From the NCBI GenBank assembly GCA_017643925.1, contig JAEPML010000019.1, forward strand, positions 26,317-90,316: DNA of 64,000 nucleotides, in the 5' to 3' direction. The notes below the pieces were generated by a model. That model saw only the letters and a list, made by a program, of their open reading frames with translations, did not search any database and was not told where the DNA came from. The stretch comes from Roseibium sp. (GTDB lineage: Bacteria > Pseudomonadota > Alphaproteobacteria > Rhizobiales > Stappiaceae). Each line of letters opens with the position of its first letter. The stretch's first letter is position 1. Below, piece after piece: positions 1 to 8,514 of this stretch. The position numbers and the translations under genes were made by a program.

Positions 1-1002
1 ATCACCTTTGACGGGGCCAACCGATCCATCGGCGACTTCACCGAGGGCCTCCTGCACTTCATCGGCGTTCGCAATCTCTCATTGGACAATTGCGAAATTG
101 CCGGCTCCGCGAAGATGGGACTGGTCATGGACCGCTGTTCCGGTCGCGTTGAGAATTGCCGCATTTCAGGTGCGGCTGAGGCCGGTTTGCGCTCAAACGA
201 GGCGACGGGCCTTGCCATCACCGGAAACACGGTGACCGATTGTGCCAATGGTGGCATCTGGGTGCATCGCTGGCGCGAAGGTGAAGACGGTACAATCGTC
301 TCCGGTAACAGGGTCGAACGGATCGGTGCCAGATACGGTGGCACTGGCCAGTTTGGCAACGGTATCAACGTGTTCCGCGCCCATGGGGTCATGATCTCCA
401 ACAACCGGGTCACCGATTGTGCCTTCTCCGCAATCCGCTCCAACGCCGGCTCCAACGTTCAGATCGTCGGCAACTCCTGTCTCCGGTCCGGCGAGACGGC
501 AATCTATTCGGAATTCAGCTTCCAGGGGGCCGTGATCGCAAACAACATTGTTGACGGCGCCACAACAGGCATTTCCATCGCCAACTTCATGGACGGCGGA
601 CGCATGGCGGTCTGTTCCGGCAACCTCATCCGCAACATCAAGGAAGAAGGCCCCTACCCGCCTGAAGTCGCCGGCTTCGGGATCGGGATTGCAGCAGAAG
701 CGGACACGACGCTGACAGGCAACATCATCGAGGGGGCGCCGAAATTCGGCATGATGCTTGGGTGGGGCCCTTACATGCGCAATATCGCAGCTTCGCAAAA
801 CGTGTTGCGAGAGTGCGGAACCGGGATTGCGGTGACCGTCGTCGATGGCGCAGGCGCGGCCGTGATTACCAACAACGTTGTGCAAGGGTCGAAAACGGGA
901 TCCATCAACGGCTTCCGCTGGCTTGAAAGAGCGACCGGTGAACTCAACAACAGGTCGGAATTTACCAACATCACGGTCAGCGGCAACCAGGTCAGCGCGT
1001 AA
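1..1002 (+). CDS. Right-handed beta-helix repeat protein, TIGR03808-like (5' partial)
   Basis: The frame is open from base 1 and ends with TAA at 1000-1002, so only the last ~333 residues are present. The protein is built of short repeats containing GN, NN or SN turns (for example ITGNTVTDC, VSGNRVERI, ISNNRVTDC, IVGNSC, GNLIRNI), the pattern of a right-handed parallel beta-helix (pectate-lyase-like) protein. The segment order resembles the Tat-exported TIGR03808 repeat family of alphaproteobacteria; the Tat signal would lie upstream of the window. No catalytic residues can be assigned. The fold is well supported by the repeats; the family name is from memory of the motif order, and the biological role is unknown. 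Confidence 0.75.
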   Translation: MTFDGANRSIGDFTEGLLHFIGVRNLSLDNCEIAGSAKMGLVMDRCSGRVENCRISGAAEAGLRSNEATGLAITGNTVTDCANGGIWVHRWREGEDGTIVSGNRVERIGARYGGTGQFGNGINVFRAHGVMISNNRVTDCAFSAIRSNAGSNVQIVGNSCLRSGETAIYSEFSFQGAVIANNIVDGATTGISIANFMDGGRMAVCSGNLIRNIKEEGPYPPEVAGFGIGIAAEADTTLTGNIIEGAPKFGMMLGWGPYMRNIAASQNVLRECGTGIAVTVVDGAGAAVITNNVVQGSKTGSINGFRWLERATGELNNRSEFTNITVSGNQVSA

Positions 1003-1021
1003 CGGACATCTGTGTCACCGG

Positions 1022-1834
1022 CTAAGCCGGTGACCCGCCCAACGAAAATCTGAGCGACAGGCAGGACAGACCGCCGTCGACCTTGCGTGCTTCGTGGGTC
1101 GGCAACACCACCGATTTGAAGCCGGCCGCCTCGATGGCCGCAAGGGTCCCGGGATAGCCTTCAGGAACCAGCACGACATCGTTCACGCGAATGACATTCG
1201 CTGCATATTCCTCACCTTTTGGCACGGTCACGATCTTGCGGTCGCCGAAAAAACCGCTTTCCGCCATGATCCCGGTTGCAAGAATGACACCGTCTCCCAG
1301 TGTGGAGCAGGCTGTCTTGAAATGAAGGACACCCGTTGGCGTTTCGCAAACTGCGGCCGTATATCCCCAGTCACCAAGCAGTTTCTTGAAACTCTCGGCA
1401 CCCTCCCGGTCGGTGCGTGCCGACAACCCGATCAGAATGATATCGTCGAGCATCAGTACATCGCCACCGTCGACATGGCCCGTTCCCGGGAGCTCTGTCA
1501 CCTTGCCGAAACGTGCCTCCAGAGCCGGCCGGATTTCGCGCCCCTCGCCCAGACGGCTCTTGGTCCCCGGGCGAAGCTGAATGGCGCCTTCCGGCAGGCA
1601 AAAGGCGGGATCCTCCACGAAGCAACTGTCCGGATAGGTTTCCAGCGCCGGGAGCACATCGACAACAAGCCCGGCCTCTTGCAGCGCCTTCACGTAATGA
1701 CCATGTTCCTCGCGAAACTTTTCACCGCTCGGATCTCCGGCATCAACCGCACGCAATCCGTTAGCCACACTGTTTGCCGGCGTTCTTGTGATAGCGTGGG
1801 TGAATCGGAATGACAGGCCAGGCTGGTGAGCCAT
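1022..1834 (-). CDS. Dimethylarginine dimethylaminohydrolase (DDAH)-like amidinotransferase-fold hydrolase
   Basis: This 270-residue protein belongs to the guanidine-modifying superfamily. DDAH hydrolyses N-omega-methylated arginines to citrulline and a methylamine. Visible motifs are FVEDPA at about 72-77, GHVDGGDV at 119-126, LHFKTACS at 170-177 and GGLSCLSLRF at 254-263. They supply the Glu/His/Cys catalytic set (Cys258, His171, probably Glu74). The start at 1834 is chosen because AGGAGATCCCAA precedes that ATG; an in-frame opening to 1894 would run into the divergent neighbour. The GNAT gene starts 12 bp away on the other strand. Substrate could be dimethylarginine or a related guanidine compound; the fold and chemistry class are secure. 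Confidence 0.88.
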   Translation of the reverse strand: MAHQPGLSFRFTHAITRTPANSVANGLRAVDAGDPSGEKFREEHGHYVKALQEAGLVVDVLPALETYPDSCFVEDPAFCLPEGAIQLRPGTKSRLGEGREIRPALEARFGKVTELPGTGHVDGGDVLMLDDIILIGLSARTDREGAESFKKLLGDWGYTAAVCETPTGVLHFKTACSTLGDGVILATGIMAESGFFGDRKIVTVPKGEEYAANVIRVNDVVLVPEGYPGTLAAIEAAGFKSVVLPTHEARKVDGGLSCLSLRFSLGGSPA

Positions 1835-1846
1835 TTGGGATCTCCT

Positions 1847-2296
1847 ATGAAAACGACAAGCGACTACCCAGCCATTCGGCGCGCAAATGTGCAAGACATG
1901 GTTGCCCTGAAACAGTGCATCGACAGGGCCTATGCACCGGTAAAAAAGCGGTTGCCTGACTTGCCGGACGTGTCAGGCGGACTCGACACCGATATTGCCG
2001 AAAAATTCGTTTTCATCGCGGAACTCGGTGAAGCCATTGCGGGTTGCGCAATCCTGGGCATTACCGAAACCGAAGCCCACCTGGCCAATATTGCCGTCGA
2101 CCCCGACATGAAAGGCATGGGGGTCGGCAGGCAACTCATGACCTTTGTCGAGGATTTCGCCCGTCAGAACAAGGTCCGCGAGCTTCACCTCGCAACCCAC
2201 GTCAAAATGCCGGAAAATGTTGCGCTCTATCAGCATCTTGGCTGGCACGAGACGTCCAAAAGCGGCAACAAGGTCCTGATGCGGAAGCTGCTTTAG
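1847..2296 (+). CDS. GNAT family N-acetyltransferase
   Basis: A 149-residue single-domain GNAT protein that would transfer an acetyl group from acetyl-CoA to an amine. The fold starts at YPAIRRANVQDM; motif A reads LANIAVDPDMKGMGVGRQLM, with the acetyl-CoA pyrophosphate-binding R/Q-x-x-G-x-G/A pattern, and is followed by ELHLATHVKMPENVALYQHLGW near the C terminus. ATG 1847 is preferred because the domain begins directly after it. GTG 1826 in the same frame is possible and would overlap the start of the divergent DDAH gene. No strong ribosome site precedes 1847. The substrate cannot be inferred. Confidence 0.85.
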   Translation: MKTTSDYPAIRRANVQDMVALKQCIDRAYAPVKKRLPDLPDVSGGLDTDIAEKFVFIAELGEAIAGCAILGITETEAHLANIAVDPDMKGMGVGRQLMTFVEDFARQNKVRELHLATHVKMPENVALYQHLGWHETSKSGNKVLMRKLL

Positions 2297-2299
2297 ACC

Positions 2300-3337
2300 T
2301 CAGAGTGCTGCCTTGAGCGCCGACAGAAACTCTTCCCTGGGCCGAATGAAGCCGGCCGTCGTGCCCCGCCGGGTCAAAACCGGTGGATTGACCAGCCTGT
2401 CGAGCAGCTTTGCCTCGTCGTCATTGAGTTCGAGCATTGTTTCCAGAACGGTTGCCATCATGACCTCGGCAGCCCGCGTGGCGCCATCATCGCATTTCAG
2501 CGCGATGCCAAGTCCGAGTTCGGGAACCGCACCGCAAAAGACGCCTTCGGCGCCTGTCTTGACGAAGACCCTGCCCCGGAAACCTTCCATGACATCTGTG
2601 CAGAAGCGATCGGCACCGGCCACCATGTAGGGCTCATTGATACAGGCATTGTAAACACGGTCCGCCGCCTCGGCGCGCAGCGGTTCCAGTCCCTCCCCGG
2701 TTCCGAACACGGCAAAGGCCTTGGCGAAATTTCGCAAGGGAGATGCATAGGTCGGGATCGAGCAGCCGTCCGTGCCGCATACATCCTCGGTCAGGGTGTC
2801 GCCGGTCAGCTGTTCCATGACCAGGCGAACTTCCCGCTGAACCGGATGGTCCGGCTGGATATAATCGCGCGTTTCAACGCCCATCACGCGGGCAAGACCC
2901 AGAAACCCGGCGTGCTTGCCCGAGCAGTTGTTGTGAAGACCACAGGGCGTTTCGTCGTCAAGGATCAGTTTTGCGGCATCTTCCATGCGCTTCGGCCATT
3001 GCGGCCCGCATTCCAGAGCCTCTTCGTTCAGCCCCGCCTTCATCAGCATGACGCGCGCGGTGTTGGCATGAACCTCTTCACCGTTATGCGAAGAACAGGC
3101 GAGCGCAATTTCCGCATCGGAAAGGTCAAGCGCTTCAGCGGCCCCCGATTCCACAAGCGGAATGGCCTGCAGTGCCTTGATCGCGGAACGCGGATAGACA
3201 CGCGCATCAACATCTCCGATTGCGCAGACAATCTGTCCGGTTTTGTCCACGATGGCGACACTGCCACGGTGCATACTTTCAGTCAGATTACCTCGGGTAA
3301 CGTCGACCAGCGCCGGATTTTCCATGTAGTTTCTCAT
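2300..3337 (-). CDS. Asparaginase family protein (PF06089, rhizobial AnsA type)
   Basis: A 345-residue protein of the L-asparaginase II family first described in rhizobia, unrelated in fold to the E. coli asparaginases. Family landmarks are an N-terminal VDVTRGN, then ESMHRGSVAIVD, PRSAIKALQAIPLVESGAA, ACSSHNGEEVH, NNCSGKHAGFL, and EDVCGTDGCSIPTYA. These Ser/Lys and Cys/His segments form the active site. It probably hydrolyses asparagine to aspartate and ammonia. It lies 22 bp downstream of the aminotransferase gene and is likely cotranscribed. ATG 3337 fits the family length; ATG 3325 is an alternative. The end is 4 bp from the convergent GNAT gene. Confidence 0.88.
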   Translation of the reverse strand: MRNYMENPALVDVTRGNLTESMHRGSVAIVDKTGQIVCAIGDVDARVYPRSAIKALQAIPLVESGAAEALDLSDAEIALACSSHNGEEVHANTARVMLMKAGLNEEALECGPQWPKRMEDAAKLILDDETPCGLHNNCSGKHAGFLGLARVMGVETRDYIQPDHPVQREVRLVMEQLTGDTLTEDVCGTDGCSIPTYASPLRNFAKAFAVFGTGEGLEPLRAEAADRVYNACINEPYMVAGADRFCTDVMEGFRGRVFVKTGAEGVFCGAVPELGLGIALKCDDGATRAAEVMMATVLETMLELNDDEAKLLDRLVNPPVLTRRGTTAGFIRPREEFLSALKAAL

Positions 3338-3359
3338 ATCGAACTGAACGTTCTTTCCC

Positions 3360-4538
3360 TTAAGCGGATTCGGCGCCAGCTGCAGCCACAAATACCGACA
3401 GGCGCGCCAGCGCCTCGTCGATCACCTCGTCTTTCTTGCAGAAACAGAAGCGGATATACTCAACAGGAGCATTCTCGCCATAGAAGGCCGAGACCGGCAC
3501 CGCTGCCACCCCGGCTTCCTTGACCAGGGTCTCGCAGGCTTCAATGTCCGTTTCACCGAGACCCAGGCCATCGAAGCCACAAGTCAAGAAATAGGTCGCG
3601 TCACAGGGAAGGACCGAGAAACCAAGCGATCTCAGGCCTTTCGCCATTCTGTCCCGCTTGTTCATGAGGTCGCCTGCCAGATCCTCATAGTAAGCGTCGT
3701 CCTTGGACAATCCGAAAGCAACGGCTTTTTGCAGGTTGGGCGGTGTGGTGAAAGTAACCCATTGATGGGCTTTCGCGATTGGATCAATCAGTTTCGCGCC
3801 CCCGGTGATGTAACCGACTTTCCATCCCGTCAGTGAAAACGTCTTGCCCGCGGAGCCGATCCGTACGGACCGGTTGCGCATGCCTTTGTACGCCATCAGC
3901 GGACGGTGTTTTTGTCCGTCAAAAACAAGATGCTCGTAGACCTCATCGCAAATCGCAAAGGCGTCGTGCTCACAACAAAGGCTGGCGATCAATTCAAGCT
4001 CGGCGTCCGAAAAAACCTTTGCGGTCGGGTTCATCGGATTGTTGATCAGGATCGCCTTGGTGCGGTCGGAAAACGCTGCACGAAGCTCGGCAGGGTCCAG
4101 TTTCCATTCCGGAGGCCGAACGCGCACGCGCTTTGGGATGCCTCCGGCTTGCCTGACAAGCGGCAGGTAACAATCATAAAGCGGCTCAATCAACACCACT
4201 TCATCACCGGGCGAGACAAGGGCAAATATGCAATCGGCCAGCGCCTCGGTCGCACCAGAGGTGACGAGCACTTCCGCAGCCGGATCGACATCCAGCCCAT
4301 AGAAACGCTTGTTCGCGTCAGCCACGGCCTGGCGCAATTCCGGCAGACCGAGCATCGGGGGATACTGGTTTGGCTCGTCCAGCAAGGCGTCAGCAGCAAC
4401 CTGCCGAATATCCATCGGGCCATCGACATCTGGAAAACCTTGACCAAGATTGACGGCGTTATGAGCCATCGCAAGGCGCGACATGGTCTCGAAAACAGTT
4501 GTGTTGATACCCGTGAACACCGGGTTGGTCGGTCTCAT
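3360..4538 (-). CDS. PLP-dependent class I/II aminotransferase
   Basis: A 392-residue fold-type I aminotransferase. Landmarks are NLGQGFPDVDGP near the N terminus, VTSGATEAL (phosphate cup), NNPMNPTAKVFS, CDEVYEHLVFDG (PLP-ring Asp) and SAGKTFSLTGWKVGY with the Schiff-base lysine at about Lys232. The C-terminal YIRFCFCK holds the carboxylate-binding Arg. The set is typical of MalY/kynurenine/methionine aminotransferase-like enzymes; the amino acid substrate is not determinable. ATG 4538 has GGGAG six bases upstream. It is first in a two-gene unit with the asparaginase, which hints at asparagine, aspartate or glutamine nitrogen handling. Confidence 0.87.
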   Translation of the reverse strand: MRPTNPVFTGINTTVFETMSRLAMAHNAVNLGQGFPDVDGPMDIRQVAADALLDEPNQYPPMLGLPELRQAVADANKRFYGLDVDPAAEVLVTSGATEALADCIFALVSPGDEVVLIEPLYDCYLPLVRQAGGIPKRVRVRPPEWKLDPAELRAAFSDRTKAILINNPMNPTAKVFSDAELELIASLCCEHDAFAICDEVYEHLVFDGQKHRPLMAYKGMRNRSVRIGSAGKTFSLTGWKVGYITGGAKLIDPIAKAHQWVTFTTPPNLQKAVAFGLSKDDAYYEDLAGDLMNKRDRMAKGLRSLGFSVLPCDATYFLTCGFDGLGLGETDIEACETLVKEAGVAAVPVSAFYGENAPVEYIRFCFCKKDEVIDEALARLSVFVAAAGAESA

Positions 4539-4732
4539 GCCTGCTCCCAATTCGTTTCGCCGGTTCTAAACCCGCATGGGAACGACGTCGAGCCCCTTCG
4601 TATCCTTGGGATGTTTCCGTGTTTGACCAGGGAGTTCCGGACAGGTGCTGGTTCAACGCAGGCCAGACTATTCCGCGAGTGGTTTGGCTTGAGTTTCGAG
4701 GGGGAATTCGGGTTTAGCCGTCTTAAGGGAAA

Positions 4733-5485
4733 TCAGGACTGCGCGCCGTAATACTCCTGCGCGATCTTGTCGACAAACCCCTCGTCAACGAGTTCCTTCA
4801 TAACCATGTTCAGCTTGTCCAGCCGCTTCGCCCACCCGGACTTCTTGGAGACACCCAGATATAGATCCACTGAATTGCCCGGATTGTATGGGGTTTTGCT
4901 GATCTTGTCGGACAAGCCTTGACGCTCGATGAAGTAGTCGACCTGGCAATCCGTGCCGATCATGACCGCGAAGCGTCCTCTCATCAGCATGTCGATCAGG
5001 GTTTGCTCCTGTGGCACGCCGACCTTGTCGAGGGCCGTGTCATTGTCGAACCTGTCAAAATAGGCGGAGTGCAACACAAAACCGATCTGGTGTTGCGCCA
5101 GGTCTTCATAGGTCTGAATTTCGTCCTCGCGGCCCGCAAGCGTGTAGAAGGACGTGGTGCACTTGAAGTAAGGCGTATCCGTATAGGCGATGTATTTTGC
5201 CCGTTCGTCGCGATAGGCCAATCCGGTCATCACGTCGACGGCACCGCTTTGCATGGACGTCAGCGCTCGGCCCCAGGGCATTTTCACAACCCGCAGATCG
5301 GCTTCGGTACGTTTCGAGATCTCTTCGATGAGATCAAGGTCGAGCCCGATCAGCCCCTTTTCATCCGAAATTCGAAACGGCGGCCAGTCGTCCGTTGCGA
5401 GTGTCATCTCGGCAGCGCGCACCGGCAAAAAAAGCATTGTCAGAACTACAAAGAACAAGTAACGCAGAGCGAGAATATTTGACAC
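4733..5485 (-). CDS. Periplasmic amino-acid-type substrate-binding protein (SBP_bac_3)
   Basis: A ~250-residue secreted protein of the polar amino acid-binding family. It has a hydrophobic signal segment ending in LPVRAAE, then the family entry WPPFRISDEKGLIGLDLDL, VVKMPWGRALTSMQSGAVDVMTGL, and a C-terminal LNMVMKELVDEGFVDKIAQEY. GTG 5485 is preferred because AGGGG lies seven bases upstream; ATG 5506 has no ribosome site and would put polar residues ahead of the signal. No permease or ATPase lies nearby, so it may feed a distant transporter or act as a stand-alone sensor. A second binding protein follows in the same orientation upstream. Confidence 0.82.
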   Translation of the reverse strand: MSNILALRYLFFVVLTMLFLPVRAAEMTLATDDWPPFRISDEKGLIGLDLDLIEEISKRTEADLRVVKMPWGRALTSMQSGAVDVMTGLAYRDERAKYIAYTDTPYFKCTTSFYTLAGREDEIQTYEDLAQHQIGFVLHSAYFDRFDNDTALDKVGVPQEQTLIDMLMRGRFAVMIGTDCQVDYFIERQGLSDKISKTPYNPGNSVDLYLGVSKKSGWAKRLDKLNMVMKELVDEGFVDKIAQEYYGAQS

Positions 5486-5630
5486 CAAGCAACCCCTGAT
5501 TACCATGAAAAATCAAGTTGATGACCGTTCAATAGAAGAACAAGGGAATAAAAAATTCAATATCGGGATTTTTGTCTAGTTTTGAATAAATAAAATACAA
5601 AACAAGCTACAACGGAATTGGGAACGAGCC

Positions 5631-6371
5631 CTAACCCAATTCGCAGGTCACAGCACCAGAGATAATATCTGCAATACTTTTCTCTATGATTTCAATAAGT
5701 TCACCGCTGTCATTCATGCGCCCGAGCACCGCTTCTATGTCGGTGGCGAGTTCAGCGTTCTTTTCATGCAGATAGTGGTAGAGCGGCTCACGATGAATCG
5801 CTCCTCCCACAACTTCGATGTTTGCCAGGCCCATTCTGCTGAGCGTCATTTGTCCGGCAATCAGATCCCCGATAACGACGTCAAGCTGTCCGGCTTGCAG
5901 CCTCTCGAACAGCTCGACATAGGAGCGGCCGTGCCAGACATTGCTGTGTTCCTTGGTGATCTGATCGAACCGGACAATGCCGTCAAGCTGACCGAGTTTC
6001 GACGACGCCAGGTCTTCTTCGCTCAGGGCTTTCTCACCTCCCTCAACCACAGTGAAAAAGGCAGTCTGAAGCATGAAGATCGGCGCATCCACTTTGACAA
6101 GCGTTGGAAATCTCTCGGCAACAGCTCCAATCCGGGCCAGTTCTCCATCCACTTCCCCGCGCGCAGAGATGGCGAGCGCCTGTTTTCCGGACGCGTAGTG
6201 ATACTCGGTGGCAATTCCAAGCTCGTCATAGGCTTTGTCAAGAACGAGGCGAGCAACGCAGGCGTTTGGAGCGTTCTCGATTGCTGAAATGACAAGTTTC
6301 TCCTTGGCAACAATGCTGCCAGGAAATGCGAAGCAAAGACAGAAAACTCCAAAGCAAGCCGGGACCCGCAT
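5631..6371 (-). CDS. Periplasmic substrate-binding protein, second orphan copy
   Basis: A 246-residue secreted binding-protein-like polypeptide. It has a clean signal peptide (hydrophobic core FGVFCLCFAFPGSIVA) followed by KEKLVISAIENAPNACVARLVLDKAYDELGI, and then the two-lobe pattern of SBP_bac_3 proteins including VDGELARIGAV and GQLDVVIGDLIAGQ. ATG 6371 has AAGGG eight bases upstream, better than the in-frame TTG at 6413. It is distinct in sequence from the neighbouring binding protein, so it is not a recent duplicate. No transporter genes flank it. The ligand is unknown. Confidence 0.75.
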   Translation of the reverse strand: MRVPACFGVFCLCFAFPGSIVAKEKLVISAIENAPNACVARLVLDKAYDELGIATEYHYASGKQALAISARGEVDGELARIGAVAERFPTLVKVDAPIFMLQTAFFTVVEGGEKALSEEDLASSKLGQLDGIVRFDQITKEHSNVWHGRSYVELFERLQAGQLDVVIGDLIAGQMTLSRMGLANIEVVGGAIHREPLYHYLHEKNAELATDIEAVLGRMNDSGELIEIIEKSIADIISGAVTCELG

Positions 6372-6752
6372 TTGCGCAGCCCTTTTCTGATTCTTGATAT
6401 ATTCGACGGGCAAATCTCGCGAATCACCTCCGCCTGTTCACCAGCTCGAATTTACAACAAGGACAGCAAGGCGATAACAATTGTCGATCTTTTATGCCTT
6501 CAAATGCAATTCTCGATTTAAGAATACATCGCTGAAACCGGTTTTTGCCCAAATTCGGCCTCAGCCTGAAAGCTCTCACGAGGCAAGAATTTACAATGCT
6601 CATGAAATGCATGGCAGCCCGTCATCGCGAAACCTTGCTGCAATGCAAAAAATGAATTAGAAGAGCGTTGAATTGATTTAGGTCAAATTGCCGGCCTGGG
6701 CAGGGCGCTGGCGGCCTTCACAGCAAATACAGAACCGATCCGGAGTTTTTTC
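6372..6752. other. Intergenic region between a binding protein and the SulP gene
   Basis: About 380 bp with no convincing gene. Short open frames occur on both strands but lack ribosome sites and recognisable sequence. The region must carry divergent promoters for the binding protein and the SulP transporter. I see no strong palindrome or terminator. Confidence 0.5.
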
Positions 6753-8336
6753 TTGACCGCACGCGCCGAGGCGATCCCGCCTGTACAATCGACCAAACTG
6801 AATGCCTCGCGCATCAAGATCGAACTGTTGGCGGGACTGACAGTTGCTCTTGCGCTTGTTCCCGAAGCTGTCGCCTTTGCCTTCGTTGCAGGCGTAAATC
6901 CGCTCGTCGGTCTTTATGCAGCCTTCTTCGTCGGCCTGATCACGGCCTGTTTTGGTGGGCGCCCCGGCATGATCTCCGGTGCGACAGGTGCCCTGGCGGT
7001 TGTCATGGTCACCCTTGTTGCGCGCCATGGTGTCGAATACCTGTTCGCCACGGTCGTGCTCATGGGGATCATCCAGGTTCTTGTCGGCTTGCTCCGCTGG
7101 GGCAAGTTCATCCGCATGGTTCCGCATCCGGTGATGCTGGGCTTCGTCAATGGCCTGGCGATTGTCATTTTTCTGGCCCAGCTCGGACAGTTCAAGGTCG
7201 ATGACGGTGCAGGCGGCCAGACCTGGATGACAGGATCCCAGCTTTACATGATGCTTGGCCTCGTGGCTCTGACCATGGCCGTTATCTGGTTCCTGCCGAA
7301 GATCACGAAGGCCTTTCCGGCCCCTCTGGCCGGCATCCTGGTCGTAAGCGCATTGGTCCTGGGTTTCAATCTGGACACGCGCACGGTGGGCGACATCGCG
7401 TCAATTGCCGGTGGTTTGCCGACTTTCCACGTCCCGATGGTCCCGCTGACCCTGGAAACGCTTCAGATCATTCTGCCTTACGCGATTATCCTCTCGGCCA
7501 TCGGCCTGATTGAATCGCTGCTCACGCTGAACCTCGTCGCCGACCTTACCAACACCAAGGGTGGCGCCTCGAAGGAATGTGTTGCCCAGGGCGCATCGAA
7601 CATCGTCACCGGTTTCTTCGGCGGCATGGGCGGCTGCGCCATGATCGGCCAGTCGATGATCAATGTGAAATCCGGTGCCAGAACCCGCATTTCCGGCATC
7701 GCCGCAGCGCTCTTCCTCCTGTCTTTCATTGTGGTTGCCTCTTCGCTGATCGAGCAGATCCCGGTAGCGGCGCTGATCGGCGTCATGTTCATGGTTGTCA
7801 TTGGAACCTTTGCTTGGGCCAGCCTGAAGATCATGCACAAGATCCCGTTGACGGACGCTCTGGTGATGATCGTGGTGACCTGTGTCACGGTCTATGCCGA
7901 CCTTGCCGTTGCCGTTGTTGTTGGCGTGATCATCTCTGCCCTGGCTTATGCCTGGAACGCGGCGAGCCGTATCAGCGCGCGCGTCGGGACCAGCAAGGAA
8001 GGCTGGAAGGTTTATCGTCTGTCCGGACCGCTTTTCTTTGGTTCCACGACAGGCTTCAGCGACCTGTTCGATATTCAGAACGACCCTGAAGACGTGGTCG
8101 TCGACTTCATGGACAGCCGCGTTGTTGACCACTCGGGTCTCGAGGTCATCGATGCCCTGGCTTCGAAATACGAGGCTGCAGGCAAGCGTCTGCACCTCCG
8201 TCACCTGTCACCGGACTGCCAGAAACTGCTTCAAAAGGCAGGCAACCTGGTCGAGGTTTCGGTGCTTGAAGATCCGGACTACGAGGTTGCCGTTGACTAC
8301 GGTGAGACATTCGAAAAACCGGCCAAGTCAAACTGA
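6753..8336 (+). CDS. SulP family inorganic anion transporter with STAS domain
   Basis: A 527-residue membrane transporter that moves sulfate, bicarbonate or another anion across the inner membrane. The N-terminal SulP core shows KIELLAGLTVALALVPEAVAFA (TM1 with the family motif), GLYAAFFVGLITACFGGRPGMISGATGALAVV, and about 10-12 further hydrophobic segments. A cytoplasmic STAS domain occupies about 435-515 (VYRLSGPLFFGSTTGFSDLF, VVDFMDSRVVDHSGLEVIDAL). Start is TTG 6753 with GGAG eight bases before it. A strong terminator follows the stop. No linked carbonic anhydrase or sulfur genes identify the substrate. Confidence 0.93.
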   Translation: MTARAEAIPPVQSTKLNASRIKIELLAGLTVALALVPEAVAFAFVAGVNPLVGLYAAFFVGLITACFGGRPGMISGATGALAVVMVTLVARHGVEYLFATVVLMGIIQVLVGLLRWGKFIRMVPHPVMLGFVNGLAIVIFLAQLGQFKVDDGAGGQTWMTGSQLYMMLGLVALTMAVIWFLPKITKAFPAPLAGILVVSALVLGFNLDTRTVGDIASIAGGLPTFHVPMVPLTLETLQIILPYAIILSAIGLIESLLTLNLVADLTNTKGGASKECVAQGASNIVTGFFGGMGGCAMIGQSMINVKSGARTRISGIAAALFLLSFIVVASSLIEQIPVAALIGVMFMVVIGTFAWASLKIMHKIPLTDALVMIVVTCVTVYADLAVAVVVGVIISALAYAWNAASRISARVGTSKEGWKVYRLSGPLFFGSTTGFSDLFDIQNDPEDVVVDFMDSRVVDHSGLEVIDALASKYEAAGKRLHLRHLSPDCQKLLQKAGNLVEVSVLEDPDYEVAVDYGETFEKPAKSN

Positions 8337-8379
8337 CCACTCCCCCTCAGCTCACACGGTTGAGCGGAGCAAGCTCTGG

Positions 8380-8415
8380 AAAAGCCCTCACGGATCCGAT
8401 GCCGTGAGGGCTTTT
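8380..8415 (+). terminator. Rho-independent terminator after the SulP gene
   Basis: A perfect 14-bp inverted repeat (AAAAGCCCTCACGG and its complement) with an 8-base loop. It ends in a CTTTT tract and lies 44 bp after the transporter stop. Confidence 0.88.
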
Positions 8416-8514
8416 CTGCTTGAACTCAGCAGCGCCCAGCCGCCCTTCCGCTTTGCCCTAACGCGCCTAAGGCGCTATGCGTAAGAGACTGAAATCTTGC
8501 AACCGGGCAGTGTC

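Noticed and set aside
193..885. A 230-codon minus-strand frame opposite the beta-helix gene
   Set aside because: Antisense to clear beta-helix repeats; no ribosome site.
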